Shown here: positions 6,631 to 13,797 of the stretch, in pieces
Numbering within the stretch: position 1 is the stretch's first letter
Layout of the letters: each line of letters opens with the position of its first letter
From: Bacillota bacterium
GTDB taxonomy: Bacteria > Bacillota > Clostridia > Peptostreptococcales > Anaerovoracaceae
Assembly: GCA_030527065.1 (NCBI GenBank)
Contig: JAUNBO010000002.1
Span: forward strand, 1-16,088
Direction: 5' to 3'
DNA length: 16,088 bases
Notes under the pieces: generated by a model
The model's input: the letters and a program-made list of their open reading frames with translations, nothing else
Told to the model about the DNA's origin: nothing
Database searches by the model: none
Position numbers and translations under genes: made by a program

Positions 6631-7839
6631 ATGTATGAAGGGAAACGGGTGGCTGCCGTCATTGCCGCTGCCGGCGCCGGCAGCAGGATGGGAGGCGGCG
6701 TTCCGAAGCAATATCTGGAACTGGAAGGCGCGCCGGTCCTGGGAAGGACGCTGGCGGCCTTTGTCCGGCATCCGGCCGTAGACGAAATATACATCGCCAT
6801 AAGAGAAGAGGACAGAGAACGCTGCCGGGACCTTGTCCGGGAATGGGGCTGCGGCCGGGTAACGGCCATGGTGGCCGGAGGGGCGGAGCGGCAGGATTCT
6901 GTTTTTTGTGTTTTAAAGGAAATGAAAAAGAACGGGCCTCTTCCGGAGCTGGTCCTGGTCCAGGACGCCGCCCGGCCTTTCGTCTCCGGGGCCCTGATTT
7001 CCCGGGTCCTGAAAGCGGCGGCAGAAGAAGGCGCCGCCGTTCCCGGGCTTCCCGTAAGGGATACGGTGAAGCGGGGAAAAGAAGGGGTCCTGCATGAAAC
7101 CGTGGACCGGAGAGGCCTTTTCACAGTGCAGACCCCTCAGGGCTTTCAGACCGGCCTGCTGCTGCAGGCCTATGAAACGGCGGAGGCCCGGGGCTTCCGG
7201 GGCACCGACGACGCAGCCCTGGCGGAGGGCCTGGGAAGGCCGGCGGCCCTGGTGGAAGGAGAGGCCCGGAACATAAAGCTTACCACGCCGGAAGATATGG
7301 CCATGGCAGCCGCCTTTCTGAAACGATCTGACAACCAGCGCCCTTGCCGGATGGGAACGGGCCTGGACGCCCATGCCTTCGCCCCGGGGCGGAAGCTGAT
7401 ACTGGGGGGAGTGGAGATCCCCTTCGAGAAGGGGCTGGCCGGCCATTCCGATGCGGACGTGCTGACCCATGCCGTGGCGGACGCCGTCCTGGGGGCCTGC
7501 GCCCTGGGAGATATCGGGCGGCATTTTCCGGATACGGACCCCGCTTACAAAGGGGTTTCCAGTCTGAAGCTCCTGGAACAGGTGAAAGCTTTAGCGGAGG
7601 CCGCCGGCTTTGTTCCGGGCAACGTGGACGTCACTCTGATCGGACAGCGCCCTAAGATCGCTCCCCACGCACGGGAGATGGAAGAGAACCTGGCCAGGGC
7701 GCTGGGAGTTGCGGAAGGACAAATCAACGTAAAGGCCACCACCACGGAGGGCATGGGCTTTACGGGCCGGGAGGAAGGCCTGGCCGCCCAGGCGGTGGCG
7801 GTGGTATACGATAAGCCGGGGACCGGCATAAAAGAATGA
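6631..7839 (+). CDS. ispDF: Bifunctional IspD/IspF of the MEP isoprenoid pathway
   Basis: Fusion of two MEP-pathway enzymes in 402 residues. The IspD part (about 1-230), 2-C-methyl-D-erythritol 4-phosphate cytidylyltransferase, has the CTP loop AAAGAGSRM (12-20), PKQY (25-28) and QDAARPFV (111-118). The IspF part (about 240-395), 2-C-methyl-D-erythritol 2,4-cyclodiphosphate synthase, has the metal-binding GTGLDAHAF (Asp246, His248), GHSDADVLTHAVADA with His280, GDIGRHFPDTDP (293-304) and the C-terminal TTTEGMGFTGR (370-380). Only about 10 residues (KRSDNQRPCR) link the two, and no stop or frameshift lies between. The ATG at 6631 has AGAAGGA only 1-2 bases upstream; a GTG at 6649 with AAGGG in front is a weaker alternative. 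Fused IspDF enzymes are known in epsilon- and alphaproteobacteria and are seen sporadically elsewhere. It sits 63 bp after the yacL-like gene in the presumed carD operon. Confidence 0.96.
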   Translation: MYEGKRVAAVIAAAGAGSRMGGGVPKQYLELEGAPVLGRTLAAFVRHPAVDEIYIAIREEDRERCRDLVREWGCGRVTAMVAGGAERQDSVFCVLKEMKKNGPLPELVLVQDAARPFVSGALISRVLKAAAEEGAAVPGLPVRDTVKRGKEGVLHETVDRRGLFTVQTPQGFQTGLLLQAYETAEARGFRGTDDAALAEGLGRPAALVEGEARNIKLTTPEDMAMAAAFLKRSDNQRPCRMGTGLDAHAFAPGRKLILGGVEIPFEKGLAGHSDADVLTHAVADAVLGACALGDIGRHFPDTDPAYKGVSSLKLLEQVKALAEAAGFVPGNVDVTLIGQRPKIAPHAREMEENLARALGVAEGQINVKATTTEGMGFTGREEGLAAQAVAVVYDKPGTGIKE

Positions 7840-7855
7840 AGGAGACAGGAAGCAA

Positions 7856-9574
7856 ATGAGAATGTCACAGATGTATTTCAAAACCCTCAGAGAAGTGCCT
7901 GCAGAGGCGGAGATCCCCAGCCATATCTGGCTGCTGCGGGCAGGGATGATCAGGAAGCTGGTTTCCGGCGTGTACGGATTCATGCCCCTGGGGCGCCGAA
8001 GCTTGTTGAAAATAGAAGAGATCGTCAGAGAAGAGATGAACGCCAAGGGCGCACAGGAGATCCTCATGTCCGCCATCTGCCCGGCGGAGCTCTGGCAGGA
8101 AACAGGCCGCTGGCAGGCCTACGGCCCGGAGATGTGGCGGCTGAAGGACCGGAACCAGCGGGAATTCTGCCTGGGGCCCACCCACGAGGAGATCTTCACG
8201 GACATCATCCGCAACGAGGTGGATTCCTACCGGCAGCTGCCCCTGAACCTCTATCAGATACAGACCAAATACCGGGATGAAAAGAGGCCCCGCTTCGGCC
8301 TGATGCGGAGCCGGGAATTCATCATGAAAGACGCCTATTCCTTCGACAGAGACCGGGAGGGCCTGGACAAAAGCTATCAGGAGATGTACGACGCCTATGA
8401 GAAGGTGTTTACCCGCTGCGGCCTGTCCTTCCGGGCGGTGGAGGCGGATACCGGAGCCATCGGCGGCAGCGATTCCCACGAATTCACCGCCCTTTCCGAA
8501 TACGGCGAAAGCGAGATCGTGTACTGCGAATCCTGCGATATGGCGGCCACCCGGGAGCGGGCGGGATTTTCCGACGCAGCGCCTTCGGAGGAAGCCATGC
8601 TGCCGATGAAAGAAGTCCATACCCCCGGCACCAAGACCATAGCCGCCGTGGCGGAGTATCTGGGACTGAAAGAGGAGCAGACCTGCAAGGCCCTGCTGTT
8701 CCAGGTGGACGGGCAGGAGTACAAATATGCGGCGGCCTTTCTCAGAGGCGACCGGGAGCTGAACATGACCAAGCTGATCAATGCCCTGAAGATACCGGAG
8801 CATGCCATAGAGTTTGCCGACGAGAACGCCATGCACGAGGAAACCGGCTGCGTAGGCGGCTTTACCGGCCCCATGGGCCTGCGCAACTGCAAACTCATAG
8901 TGGACAGCGAGCTGGTGGGAGCCAGAAACCTCTGCGCCGGCGCCTGCAAGGCGGATCATCATGTATTGAATGTCAATTATGGCAGAGACTATAAAGCGGA
9001 CGTGGTGGCAGACCTGAAGCTCATAGGAGACGGAGACCCCTGCCCCTGCTGCGGCGCACCGGTGAAGATGACCAGAGGCATAGAGGTAGGGCAGGTCTTC
9101 AAGCTGGGGACCAAGTACAGCGAGGCCATGCATGCTTATTACAAGGACGAAAACCAGCAGGAAAAGGTGATCGTGATGGGCTGCTACGGCATAGGCGTCA
9201 GCCGGACCCTGGCGGCCATCGTGGAGCAGCATCACGATGAAGACGGCATCATCTGGCCCATGTCCGTGGCCCCTTACCACGCCATCATCACCATAGTGAA
9301 TCCCAAGGACGAGGCGCAGCTGGCCCTGGGCGAAGCCCTTTACCAGGAGCTTCAGGCGGCGAAGGTGGAAGTGCTGCTGGACGACAGGCAGGAGCGCCCC
9401 GGCGTCAAGTTCAAGGACGCAGACCTCATCGGCATCCCTGTCCGGGTGAACGTGGGGAAGAAGGCGGGAGAAGGCCTGGTGGAATTCAAGCTCCGGGCGG
9501 AGAAAGGGACTGTGGAAATGACGGCCCCGGAGGCTGCGGCGGAGATCCGGCGCCTGGTGGAAGAGAGCCGGTAA
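7856..9574 (+). CDS. proS: Prolyl-tRNA synthetase, bacterial type with editing domain
   Basis: Class II aminoacyl-tRNA synthetase, 572 residues, the usual length for the bacterial ProRS that carries the INS editing insertion. Motif 1 region around FMPLGRRSL (42-50), motif 2 RDEKRPRFGLMRSREF (140-155), motif 3 GIGVSRTLAA (445-454). The INS domain (about 225-390) has Lys278 in TCKAL, equivalent in position to the editing-site Lys279 of E. coli, and the GFTGP loop (335-339), so Ala-tRNA(Pro) proofreading is likely intact. Cysteine pairs YCESC (224, 227) and CPCC (396-399) flank the insertion and could bind Zn. The anticodon-binding domain follows to the C-terminus. The ATG at 7856 has AGGA at 7847-7850; a second in-frame ATG two codons on (7862) is also possible. 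It starts 16 bp after ispDF. Confidence 0.97.
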   Translation: MRMSQMYFKTLREVPAEAEIPSHIWLLRAGMIRKLVSGVYGFMPLGRRSLLKIEEIVREEMNAKGAQEILMSAICPAELWQETGRWQAYGPEMWRLKDRNQREFCLGPTHEEIFTDIIRNEVDSYRQLPLNLYQIQTKYRDEKRPRFGLMRSREFIMKDAYSFDRDREGLDKSYQEMYDAYEKVFTRCGLSFRAVEADTGAIGGSDSHEFTALSEYGESEIVYCESCDMAATRERAGFSDAAPSEEAMLPMKEVHTPGTKTIAAVAEYLGLKEEQTCKALLFQVDGQEYKYAAAFLRGDRELNMTKLINALKIPEHAIEFADENAMHEETGCVGGFTGPMGLRNCKLIVDSELVGARNLCAGACKADHHVLNVNYGRDYKADVVADLKLIGDGDPCPCCGAPVKMTRGIEVGQVFKLGTKYSEAMHAYYKDENQQEKVIVMGCYGIGVSRTLAAIVEQHHDEDGIIWPMSVAPYHAIITIVNPKDEAQLALGEALYQELQAAKVEVLLDDRQERPGVKFKDADLIGIPVRVNVGKKAGEGLVEFKLRAEKGTVEMTAPEAAAEIRRLVEESR

Positions 9575-9628
9575 AAAAGGAGCGGGAGGGGGACGGCGGC
9601 GGACGGATCCGGGCCGGCCCCGTGGAAA

Positions 9629-10204
9629 ATGCGTAAAAACGGAAGACTTATAAGAGAGACAGGAAAGCTTTTAGCGTCCTTCCTGAAGGTGGGGACTTTT
9701 GTCTTCGGCGGCGGCTACGCCATGATCCCGGCCATACGCCGGGAGGCTGTGGAGCGCCGGGGCTGGATGAACGAGGAGGAGATCTCCGACTGCATCGCCA
9801 TCAGCCAGGCTTTGCCGGGGGCCTTTGCCGTCAACAGCGCCGTGTTCATCGGAAAGAAGGCTGCGGGGATCCCCGGGGCCCTGGCGGCGGTGTTCGGCGT
9901 CACCTTCCCGGCGGCGCTGTCCATTCTGGTGATCGTGCTGTTTCTGGGACAGATAGAGGACAACGTATATGTGCAGGGGGCTCTGGAGGGCATCATGGCC
10001 GCTGCCGTGGCCCTGATCCTGGTGACGGTGTGGCAGATGGCCCGGACCCTTCTGGACAGGAAGCTGGCCTATGCCATAGCGGCCCTTTCCTTTCTGCTCA
10101 TCATAGTGTTGGGCCTCAGCGTCATCTGGGCCGTTTTGGCGGGAGGACTCATCGGCTTTCTGGAAAGCCTGTATCTGCGCCGCCGGAAGGGGAGGGCGCA
10201 GTGA
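9629..10204 (+). CDS. Chromate transporter (CHR family), first half-size subunit
   Basis: 191-residue membrane protein with one CHR domain. It carries the family signatures FGGGYAMIP (26-34) and SQALPGAFAVNSA (59-71), followed by several hydrophobic helices (about 77-100, 108-136, 143-168). In the short-chain CHR group two single-domain proteins encoded side by side are thought to act together as one transporter; chromate efflux is shown for some members, but the natural anion in anaerobes is uncertain. The ATG at 9629 has only a weak ribosome site (GGAA), and the 54-bp spacer after proS is extremely GC-rich. The stop overlaps the start of the second subunit gene by one base, so the two are probably translationally coupled. 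Confidence 0.88.
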   Translation: MRKNGRLIRETGKLLASFLKVGTFVFGGGYAMIPAIRREAVERRGWMNEEEISDCIAISQALPGAFAVNSAVFIGKKAAGIPGALAAVFGVTFPAALSILVIVLFLGQIEDNVYVQGALEGIMAAAVALILVTVWQMARTLLDRKLAYAIAALSFLLIIVLGLSVIWAVLAGGLIGFLESLYLRRRKGRAQ

Positions 10205-10773
10205 TGGCGTATTTACAGCTTTTCTGGGCCTTTTTCCGCATCAGCATCTTCGGCTTCGGCGGCGGTTACGGGATCCTGCCTTTGCTTTATCAGAGCATCC
10301 TGGAATTCGGCTTCATGCCTCAGGCGGAATTTGCCCGGCTGGTGGCTCTGTCCCAGGTGACGCCGGGGCCTATCATCATCAATGCGGCCACCTATGTGGG
10401 CTATCAATATGCGGGTCTGGGCGGGTCTGTTGCAGCCACTCTGGGGATCGTGACTCCTTCTGTGTTGCTGGTCCTGCTCATCTGCCGTTTTATGAAGCAC
10501 TTTCAGGAAAGCTGGGCCATGGAGGGCATATTGAACGGCATCCGCCCCGCCACGGTAGGGCTCCTGGCCTCCGCCGTGATTTACCTGGCTACGGGCTCCC
10601 TGTGGCAGGCGGGAGTGGACTGGCAGACCTTTTTCACGGCGCCAGCGGCTTACATCCATTGGGCGCCGGCGGCGTTCTTCCTGGTGACGGCCATTGTCTA
10701 CGGGAAGTGGCGCTTCAGCCCCATAAAGCTGACCATAGTGGCCGGCGTGGCGGGGGCTTTCCTCATTCGCTGA
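10204..10773 (+). CDS. Chromate transporter (CHR family), second half-size subunit
   Basis: 189-residue partner of the preceding protein, with the same signatures at the same places: FGFGGGYGILP (16-26) and SQVTPGPIIINAATYVGY (50-67), then hydrophobic segments about 73-95, 110-128, 142-160 and 170-187. It retains the more canonical TPGP motif, whereas the first subunit reads LPGA. The open frame continues upstream inside the first subunit gene, but the ATG at 10204 is right: it gives the normal family N-terminus, lies 8 bases after GGAGG (10191-10195), and overlaps the upstream stop (TGATG). The pairing of two antiparallel half-size domains is typical of this family; substrate is unproven. 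Confidence 0.9.
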   Translation: MAYLQLFWAFFRISIFGFGGGYGILPLLYQSILEFGFMPQAEFARLVALSQVTPGPIIINAATYVGYQYAGLGGSVAATLGIVTPSVLLVLLICRFMKHFQESWAMEGILNGIRPATVGLLASAVIYLATGSLWQAGVDWQTFFTAPAAYIHWAPAAFFLVTAIVYGKWRFSPIKLTIVAGVAGAFLIR

Positions 10774-10800
10774 GGAAGGTTTTAAAAGGAGGGAAAGCTT

Positions 10801-11253
10801 ATGTGGAAAGGCGGCGTGCGGGTGGTGGTACCCGACGAAAACGGCCGGGTCCTGCTGGCTTGTCAGAAGCATGAGGACCGGGAGATCTGGATGCTTCCCG
10901 GCGGCGGGATAGAGGAGGACGAGGACGCTTCCCAGGCGGCGGTGAGAGAGATCCTGGAAGAGACGGGGCTGGTGGTGGACCCGGGCCCTCTGCTCTGGCA
11001 TGTGGAAGAGGTTTCTCCCGGCAGGGGCCAGCGCTTTGTGAATTTCTTCCTCTCCCGCATCATCGGCGGTCGTCTGGAGCTGGGAGCGGACCCGGAGCGG
11101 GAAGAACAGGTCCTTCTGGAACTGCGCTTTTTCAGCCCAGCGGAGATGAAGCAGCTGCCGCAGGTCTACCCGGACTGGCTGCCCGAAGAGCTGGAGAAGG
11201 TGATGGAAAAAGGGCCGGCAGCCGCCGGGGACCCCTTCCGCCTGCGAAAATAG
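10801..11253 (+). CDS. Nudix hydrolase
   Basis: 150-residue soluble Nudix-fold hydrolase, expected to cleave a nucleoside diphosphate linked to some moiety. The Nudix box GX5EX7REUXEEXGU is complete: GGIEEDE, seven residues, then REILEETGL (about 38-60). The N-terminus GGVRVVVPDENGRVLLACQ is the usual first beta-hairpin. Outside the box nothing identifies the substrate, so it could be a house-cleaning pyrophosphatase or a specific sugar-nucleotide hydrolase. The ATG at 10801 has a strong AAAAGGAGGG site 7-8 bases upstream. It lies 27 bp after the second transporter gene and probably ends the carD-led operon, since a strong new promoter begins just downstream. Confidence 0.9.
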   Translation: MWKGGVRVVVPDENGRVLLACQKHEDREIWMLPGGGIEEDEDASQAAVREILEETGLVVDPGPLLWHVEEVSPGRGQRFVNFFLSRIIGGRLELGADPEREEQVLLELRFFSPAEMKQLPQVYPDWLPEELEKVMEKGPAAAGDPFRLRK

Positions 11254-11257
11254 AAGC

Positions 11258-11291
11258 GGGGAGTCCGCCGCAGGCAATCTTGACGGACCCC
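11258..11291. repeat. Imperfect inverted repeat overlapping the -35 box
   Basis: GGGG-A-GTCCG (11258-11267) pairs with CGGAC-CCC (11284-11291), a stem of about eight pairs with one bulge and a 16-base loop. The right arm overlaps the TTGACG -35 box of the next promoter. It has no T-run, so it is a poor terminator for the Nudix gene; an operator is possible but unproven. Confidence 0.35.
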
Positions 11292-11308
11292 TTCCGGGGG
11301 ATTATAAT
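11280..11308 (+). promoter_or_regulatory. Near-consensus sigma-A promoter for the CofE-like gene
   Basis: TTGACG (11280-11285), 17-bp spacer, perfect TATAAT (11303-11308). A start near 11315 gives a leader of about 130 nt that is strongly GC-rich. This is the best promoter match in the window and suggests the downstream gene is expressed independently of the carD operon. Confidence 0.8.
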
Positions 11309-11390
11309 GGTAATGTGCTTCGGACGGCGGGGACGGGAAGAGCCCGGCGCCGGACCCCGGGCCCTGAGGCGGCGGAGCATTCGGGCATTT

Positions 11391-11422
11391 GCCGGGAAAG
11401 CGGCCGGCCCGGGCCGGGAAAG
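11391..11422 (+). repeat. Direct repeat and 14-bp palindrome in the GC-rich leader
   Basis: GCCGGGAAAG occurs at 11391-11400 and again at 11413-11422, 22 bp apart. The perfect 14-bp palindrome CCGGCCCGGGCCGG (11404-11417) lies across the second copy. The 100 bases from 11321 to 11420 are 79% G+C by direct count, higher than typical coding sequence here. It sits in the 5' leader 25 bases before the Shine-Dalgarno of the CofE-like gene, so it could form an RNA structure; function unknown. Confidence 0.6.
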
Positions 11423-11446
11423 ATTTAAAGAAACGAGGATACTAAG

Positions 11447-12640
11447 ATGGAAAGAATGGTAGGGACCACATCCAGGGGCCTGCGGGCGCCTATTATCCGG
11501 GAAGGCGACGATCTGGAGAAGATCGTTGTGGATACGCTGCTGAAAGCGGCGGAAGCAGAAGGATTTCCCATAGAGGACCGGGACGTGCTGGCCGTAACGG
11601 AGGCGGTGGTGGCCAGGGCCCAGGGCAACTACGCTACGGTGGATCAGCTGGCGGCGGATGTAAAGGCCAAATTCGGCCGGGGAACTCTGGGGCTGGTCTT
11701 TCCCATCCTCAGCCGGAACCGCTTCGCCATCTGCCTCCGGGGCATTGCCAGAGGGGCGGAAAAGATAGTGCTGCAGCTCAGCTACCCCAGCGACGAGGTG
11801 GGGAACCATCTGGTGGACCTGGACCTGGTGGAGGCCAAGGGCGTGGACCCCTATAAAGACGTCCTGACCCAAAGCCAGTTTGAGAGCCTGTTCGGAAAAT
11901 CCCGCCACACCTTCACAGGCATGGATTATGTGAACTATTACAAGGGACTCATAGAGGAAGAAGGCTGCCGGGTGGAGGTGATATTCGCCAACGATCCCAA
12001 AGCCGTTCTGGAATATACGAAGAAGGTGCTGGCCTGCGACATCCATACCAGGGCCCGGACCAAGCGCATCCTGGAAGGGGCCGGGGCGGAGGTGGTCCTG
12101 GGCCTGGACGGCCTGCTGAACGAGAGCGTGGAGGGCAGCGGCTACAACAGCCGTTACGGCGTGCTGGGCTCCAACAAATCCACGGAGAGCGTCATAAAGC
12201 TCTTCCCCAACGATTGCACCGAATTTGTCAACAACATCCAGGAAAGGCTGCGGACCCTTACAGGAAAGACCGTGGAGGTGATGGTCTACGGCGACGGGGC
12301 CTTCAAGGATCCGGTAGGAAAGATATGGGAGCTGGCGGACCCGGTGGTGTCTCCCGGATATACGGCGGGCCTGGAAGGGACGCCCAACGAGGTGAAGATC
12401 AAGTATCTGGCGGACAACGATTTTGCCCACCTCTCAGGGGATGCGCTGAAGGCGGCCATCTCTGAATACATCAAGAACAAGGACGAAGACCTGGGCAGCT
12501 CCATGGTGGCCCAGGGGACCACACCCCGGCGGCTGACGGACCTGATAGGCTCCCTGTGCGACCTCACCTCCGGCAGCGGGGACAAGGGGACGCCGTTCGT
12601 CTATATAAAGGGCTATTTCGATAACTACACAAACAGATAG
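11447..12640 (+). CDS. CofE-like protein (coenzyme F420-0:L-glutamate ligase family), function unknown
   Basis: 397-residue soluble protein. Residues about 43-61 (VLAVTEAVVARAQGN) resemble the N-terminal CofE signature, and the whole resembles proteins in Firmicutes labelled F420-0 gamma-glutamyl ligase. Other likely conserved blocks: FPILSRNRF (85-93), SYPSDEVGNHL (112-122), GVLGSNKST (238-246), VYGDGAFKDP (280-289), PVVSPGYT (299-306), and a Gly/Thr-rich C-terminal block QGTTPRRLTDLIGSL (356-370) then TSGSGDKGTP (374-383). It is about 150 residues longer than archaeal CofE. CofE adds glutamate to F420-0 using GTP; since Firmicutes of this type generally do not make F420 and no other F420 gene is here, the true acceptor is probably different. 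The ATG at 11447 has GAGGA 7 bases upstream; M4 at 11456 is an alternative. It has its own promoter and terminator. Confidence 0.75.
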   Translation: MERMVGTTSRGLRAPIIREGDDLEKIVVDTLLKAAEAEGFPIEDRDVLAVTEAVVARAQGNYATVDQLAADVKAKFGRGTLGLVFPILSRNRFAICLRGIARGAEKIVLQLSYPSDEVGNHLVDLDLVEAKGVDPYKDVLTQSQFESLFGKSRHTFTGMDYVNYYKGLIEEEGCRVEVIFANDPKAVLEYTKKVLACDIHTRARTKRILEGAGAEVVLGLDGLLNESVEGSGYNSRYGVLGSNKSTESVIKLFPNDCTEFVNNIQERLRTLTGKTVEVMVYGDGAFKDPVGKIWELADPVVSPGYTAGLEGTPNEVKIKYLADNDFAHLSGDALKAAISEYIKNKDEDLGSSMVAQGTTPRRLTDLIGSLCDLTSGSGDKGTPFVYIKGYFDNYTNR

Positions 12641-12679
12641 AACAAAGCAGGAGCCCGGCAAAAGCCGGGCCTCTTGTTC
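12640..12679 (+). terminator. Hairpin terminator after the CofE-like gene
   Basis: A 7-bp stem GCCCGGC/GCCGGGC (12653-12659, 12664-12670) with an AAAA loop is followed by CTCTTGTTC. Outer arms GAACAA (12640-12645) and TTGTTC (12674-12679) can also pair, extending the structure. The T-run is interrupted, so termination may be partial or bidirectional. The hairpin begins at the last base of the gene's stop codon and ends 11 bases before mtnA. Confidence 0.7.
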
Positions 12680-12690
12680 GGGAGAAGAAG

Positions 12691-13731
12691 ATGGACGTCA
12701 CACCCCTGAGATTCAAAGGCGGAAATTTAGAGATCCTGGACCAGACCAGGCTGCCCCGGGAGGAGGTCTGGCTCACGCTGGAAACCAGAGAGGACGTCTG
12801 GGAGGCCATCCACTGGCTGAAGGTCCGGGGGGCCCCGGCCATAGGCGTGGCGGCGGCCTACGGACTTTTTGTCGCCGTCCGCTATCTGGAAGAAACAGAT
12901 AAGGACGCTTTTATTGCGGCCTTCCGGGAGACCAGGGATTATCTGAACAGCTCCCGGCCCACGGCGGTGAATCTGTCCTGGGCCCTGGAGCGGATGGAAG
13001 CCTGCCTGGAGGCCCAACGCCACAGGACGGTGGCCCAGATAAAAGAAGCCCTGCTGGCGGAGGCGCAGGCTATCCACCGGGAGGACGAGGAAGCTTGCAG
13101 GAAGCTGGGGGAAAACGGTCTCAGTCTTCTTTCGCCGGGGATGGGGCTCCTGACCCACTGCAACGCCGGGGCCCTGGCCGCTTCCCGCTACGGCACGGCT
13201 CTGGCCCCCATCCATCTGGGCCAGTCCATGGGCTACGGTTTCAAGGTCTTTGCCGGGGAGACCCGGCCCCTGCTCCAGGGAGCCCGGCTCACGGCCTGGG
13301 AACTGCAAAAGGCCGGGGTGGACGTGACCCTCATATGCGATAATATGGCCGCTTCCGTGATGAAAAACGGCTGGGTGGACGCGGTGCTGACAGGCTGCGA
13401 CAGGCTGGCGGCCAACGGCGACGGGGCCAACAAGATCGGCACCTCCGGTCTGGCGATCCTGGCAAAGGAATTCGGCGTCCCCTTCTATATGTTCGTCCCC
13501 ACCTCCACCATAGACCGGAATGCGGCCACGGGAGCGGACATTCCCATAGAGCAGCGCCGGGGGGACGAGGTCCACCGGCTCTGGTATGCCCGGGATATGG
13601 CCCCGGCAGGAATCGGCGTCTATAATCCGGCCTTCGACGTCACCGAGGCGAAATACATCACCGCCATCGTGACGGAAAGAGGCATAGTGCGGCCCCCCTA
13701 TGAAGAGGGCCTCCGGGAATTGTTTGGCTGA
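12691..13731 (+). CDS. mtnA: S-methyl-5-thioribose-1-phosphate isomerase
   Basis: Aldose-ketose isomerase of methionine salvage: 5-methylthioribose 1-phosphate to 5-methylthioribulose 1-phosphate. 346 residues, standard length. Signatures: KVRGAPAIGVAAAYG (44-58), THCNAGALA with the catalytic Cys157, ETRPLLQGARLTAWEL (190-205), TGCDR with the catalytic acid Asp237, ANGDGANKIGT (241-251) and FVPTSTID (268-275). These fit MtnA better than the related eIF2B alpha or ribose-1,5-bisphosphate isomerases. The ATG at 12691 has GGAG 6 bases upstream. No other methionine-salvage gene (mtnN, mtnK, mtnB, mtnD) is in the window, so the product may feed a pathway encoded elsewhere, or the enzyme may serve 5-deoxyribose disposal (DHAP shunt). 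Either it has a promoter inside the preceding gene or it depends on leakage through the upstream hairpin. Confidence 0.93.
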   Translation: MDVTPLRFKGGNLEILDQTRLPREEVWLTLETREDVWEAIHWLKVRGAPAIGVAAAYGLFVAVRYLEETDKDAFIAAFRETRDYLNSSRPTAVNLSWALERMEACLEAQRHRTVAQIKEALLAEAQAIHREDEEACRKLGENGLSLLSPGMGLLTHCNAGALAASRYGTALAPIHLGQSMGYGFKVFAGETRPLLQGARLTAWELQKAGVDVTLICDNMAASVMKNGWVDAVLTGCDRLAANGDGANKIGTSGLAILAKEFGVPFYMFVPTSTIDRNAATGADIPIEQRRGDEVHRLWYARDMAPAGIGVYNPAFDVTEAKYITAIVTERGIVRPPYEEGLRELFG

Positions 13732-13768
13732 ATTACGAAATTGTTAAGAAACTGCAATGGCTTTGTCC

Positions 13769-13797
13769 TTGAACCGGGCGGCGGCGCAGTGTATAAT
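13769..13797 (+). promoter_or_regulatory. Promoter of the SLH-protein gene
   Basis: TTGAAC (13769-13774), 17-bp spacer, perfect TATAAT (13792-13797). The start would be near 13804, giving a leader of about 80 nt. The -10 box is part of the first unit of a tandem repeat. Confidence 0.7.

Noticed and set aside
5362..6771. Long antisense reading frame (469 residues) opposite the yacL-like gene
   Set aside because: Composition is a GC-rich shadow (His, Gln, Pro, Arg rich), no family resemblance, and the plus strand encodes a clear PIN/TRAM protein.
7865..9280. Antisense frame of 471 residues opposite proS
   Set aside because: Low-complexity shadow composition opposite an unmistakable prolyl-tRNA synthetase.
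11280..11462. Small 60-residue reading frame beginning in the CofE-like promoter
   Set aside because: It starts inside the -35 box, has arginine/glycine-rich composition typical of GC-rich noncoding frames, and has no ribosome site.
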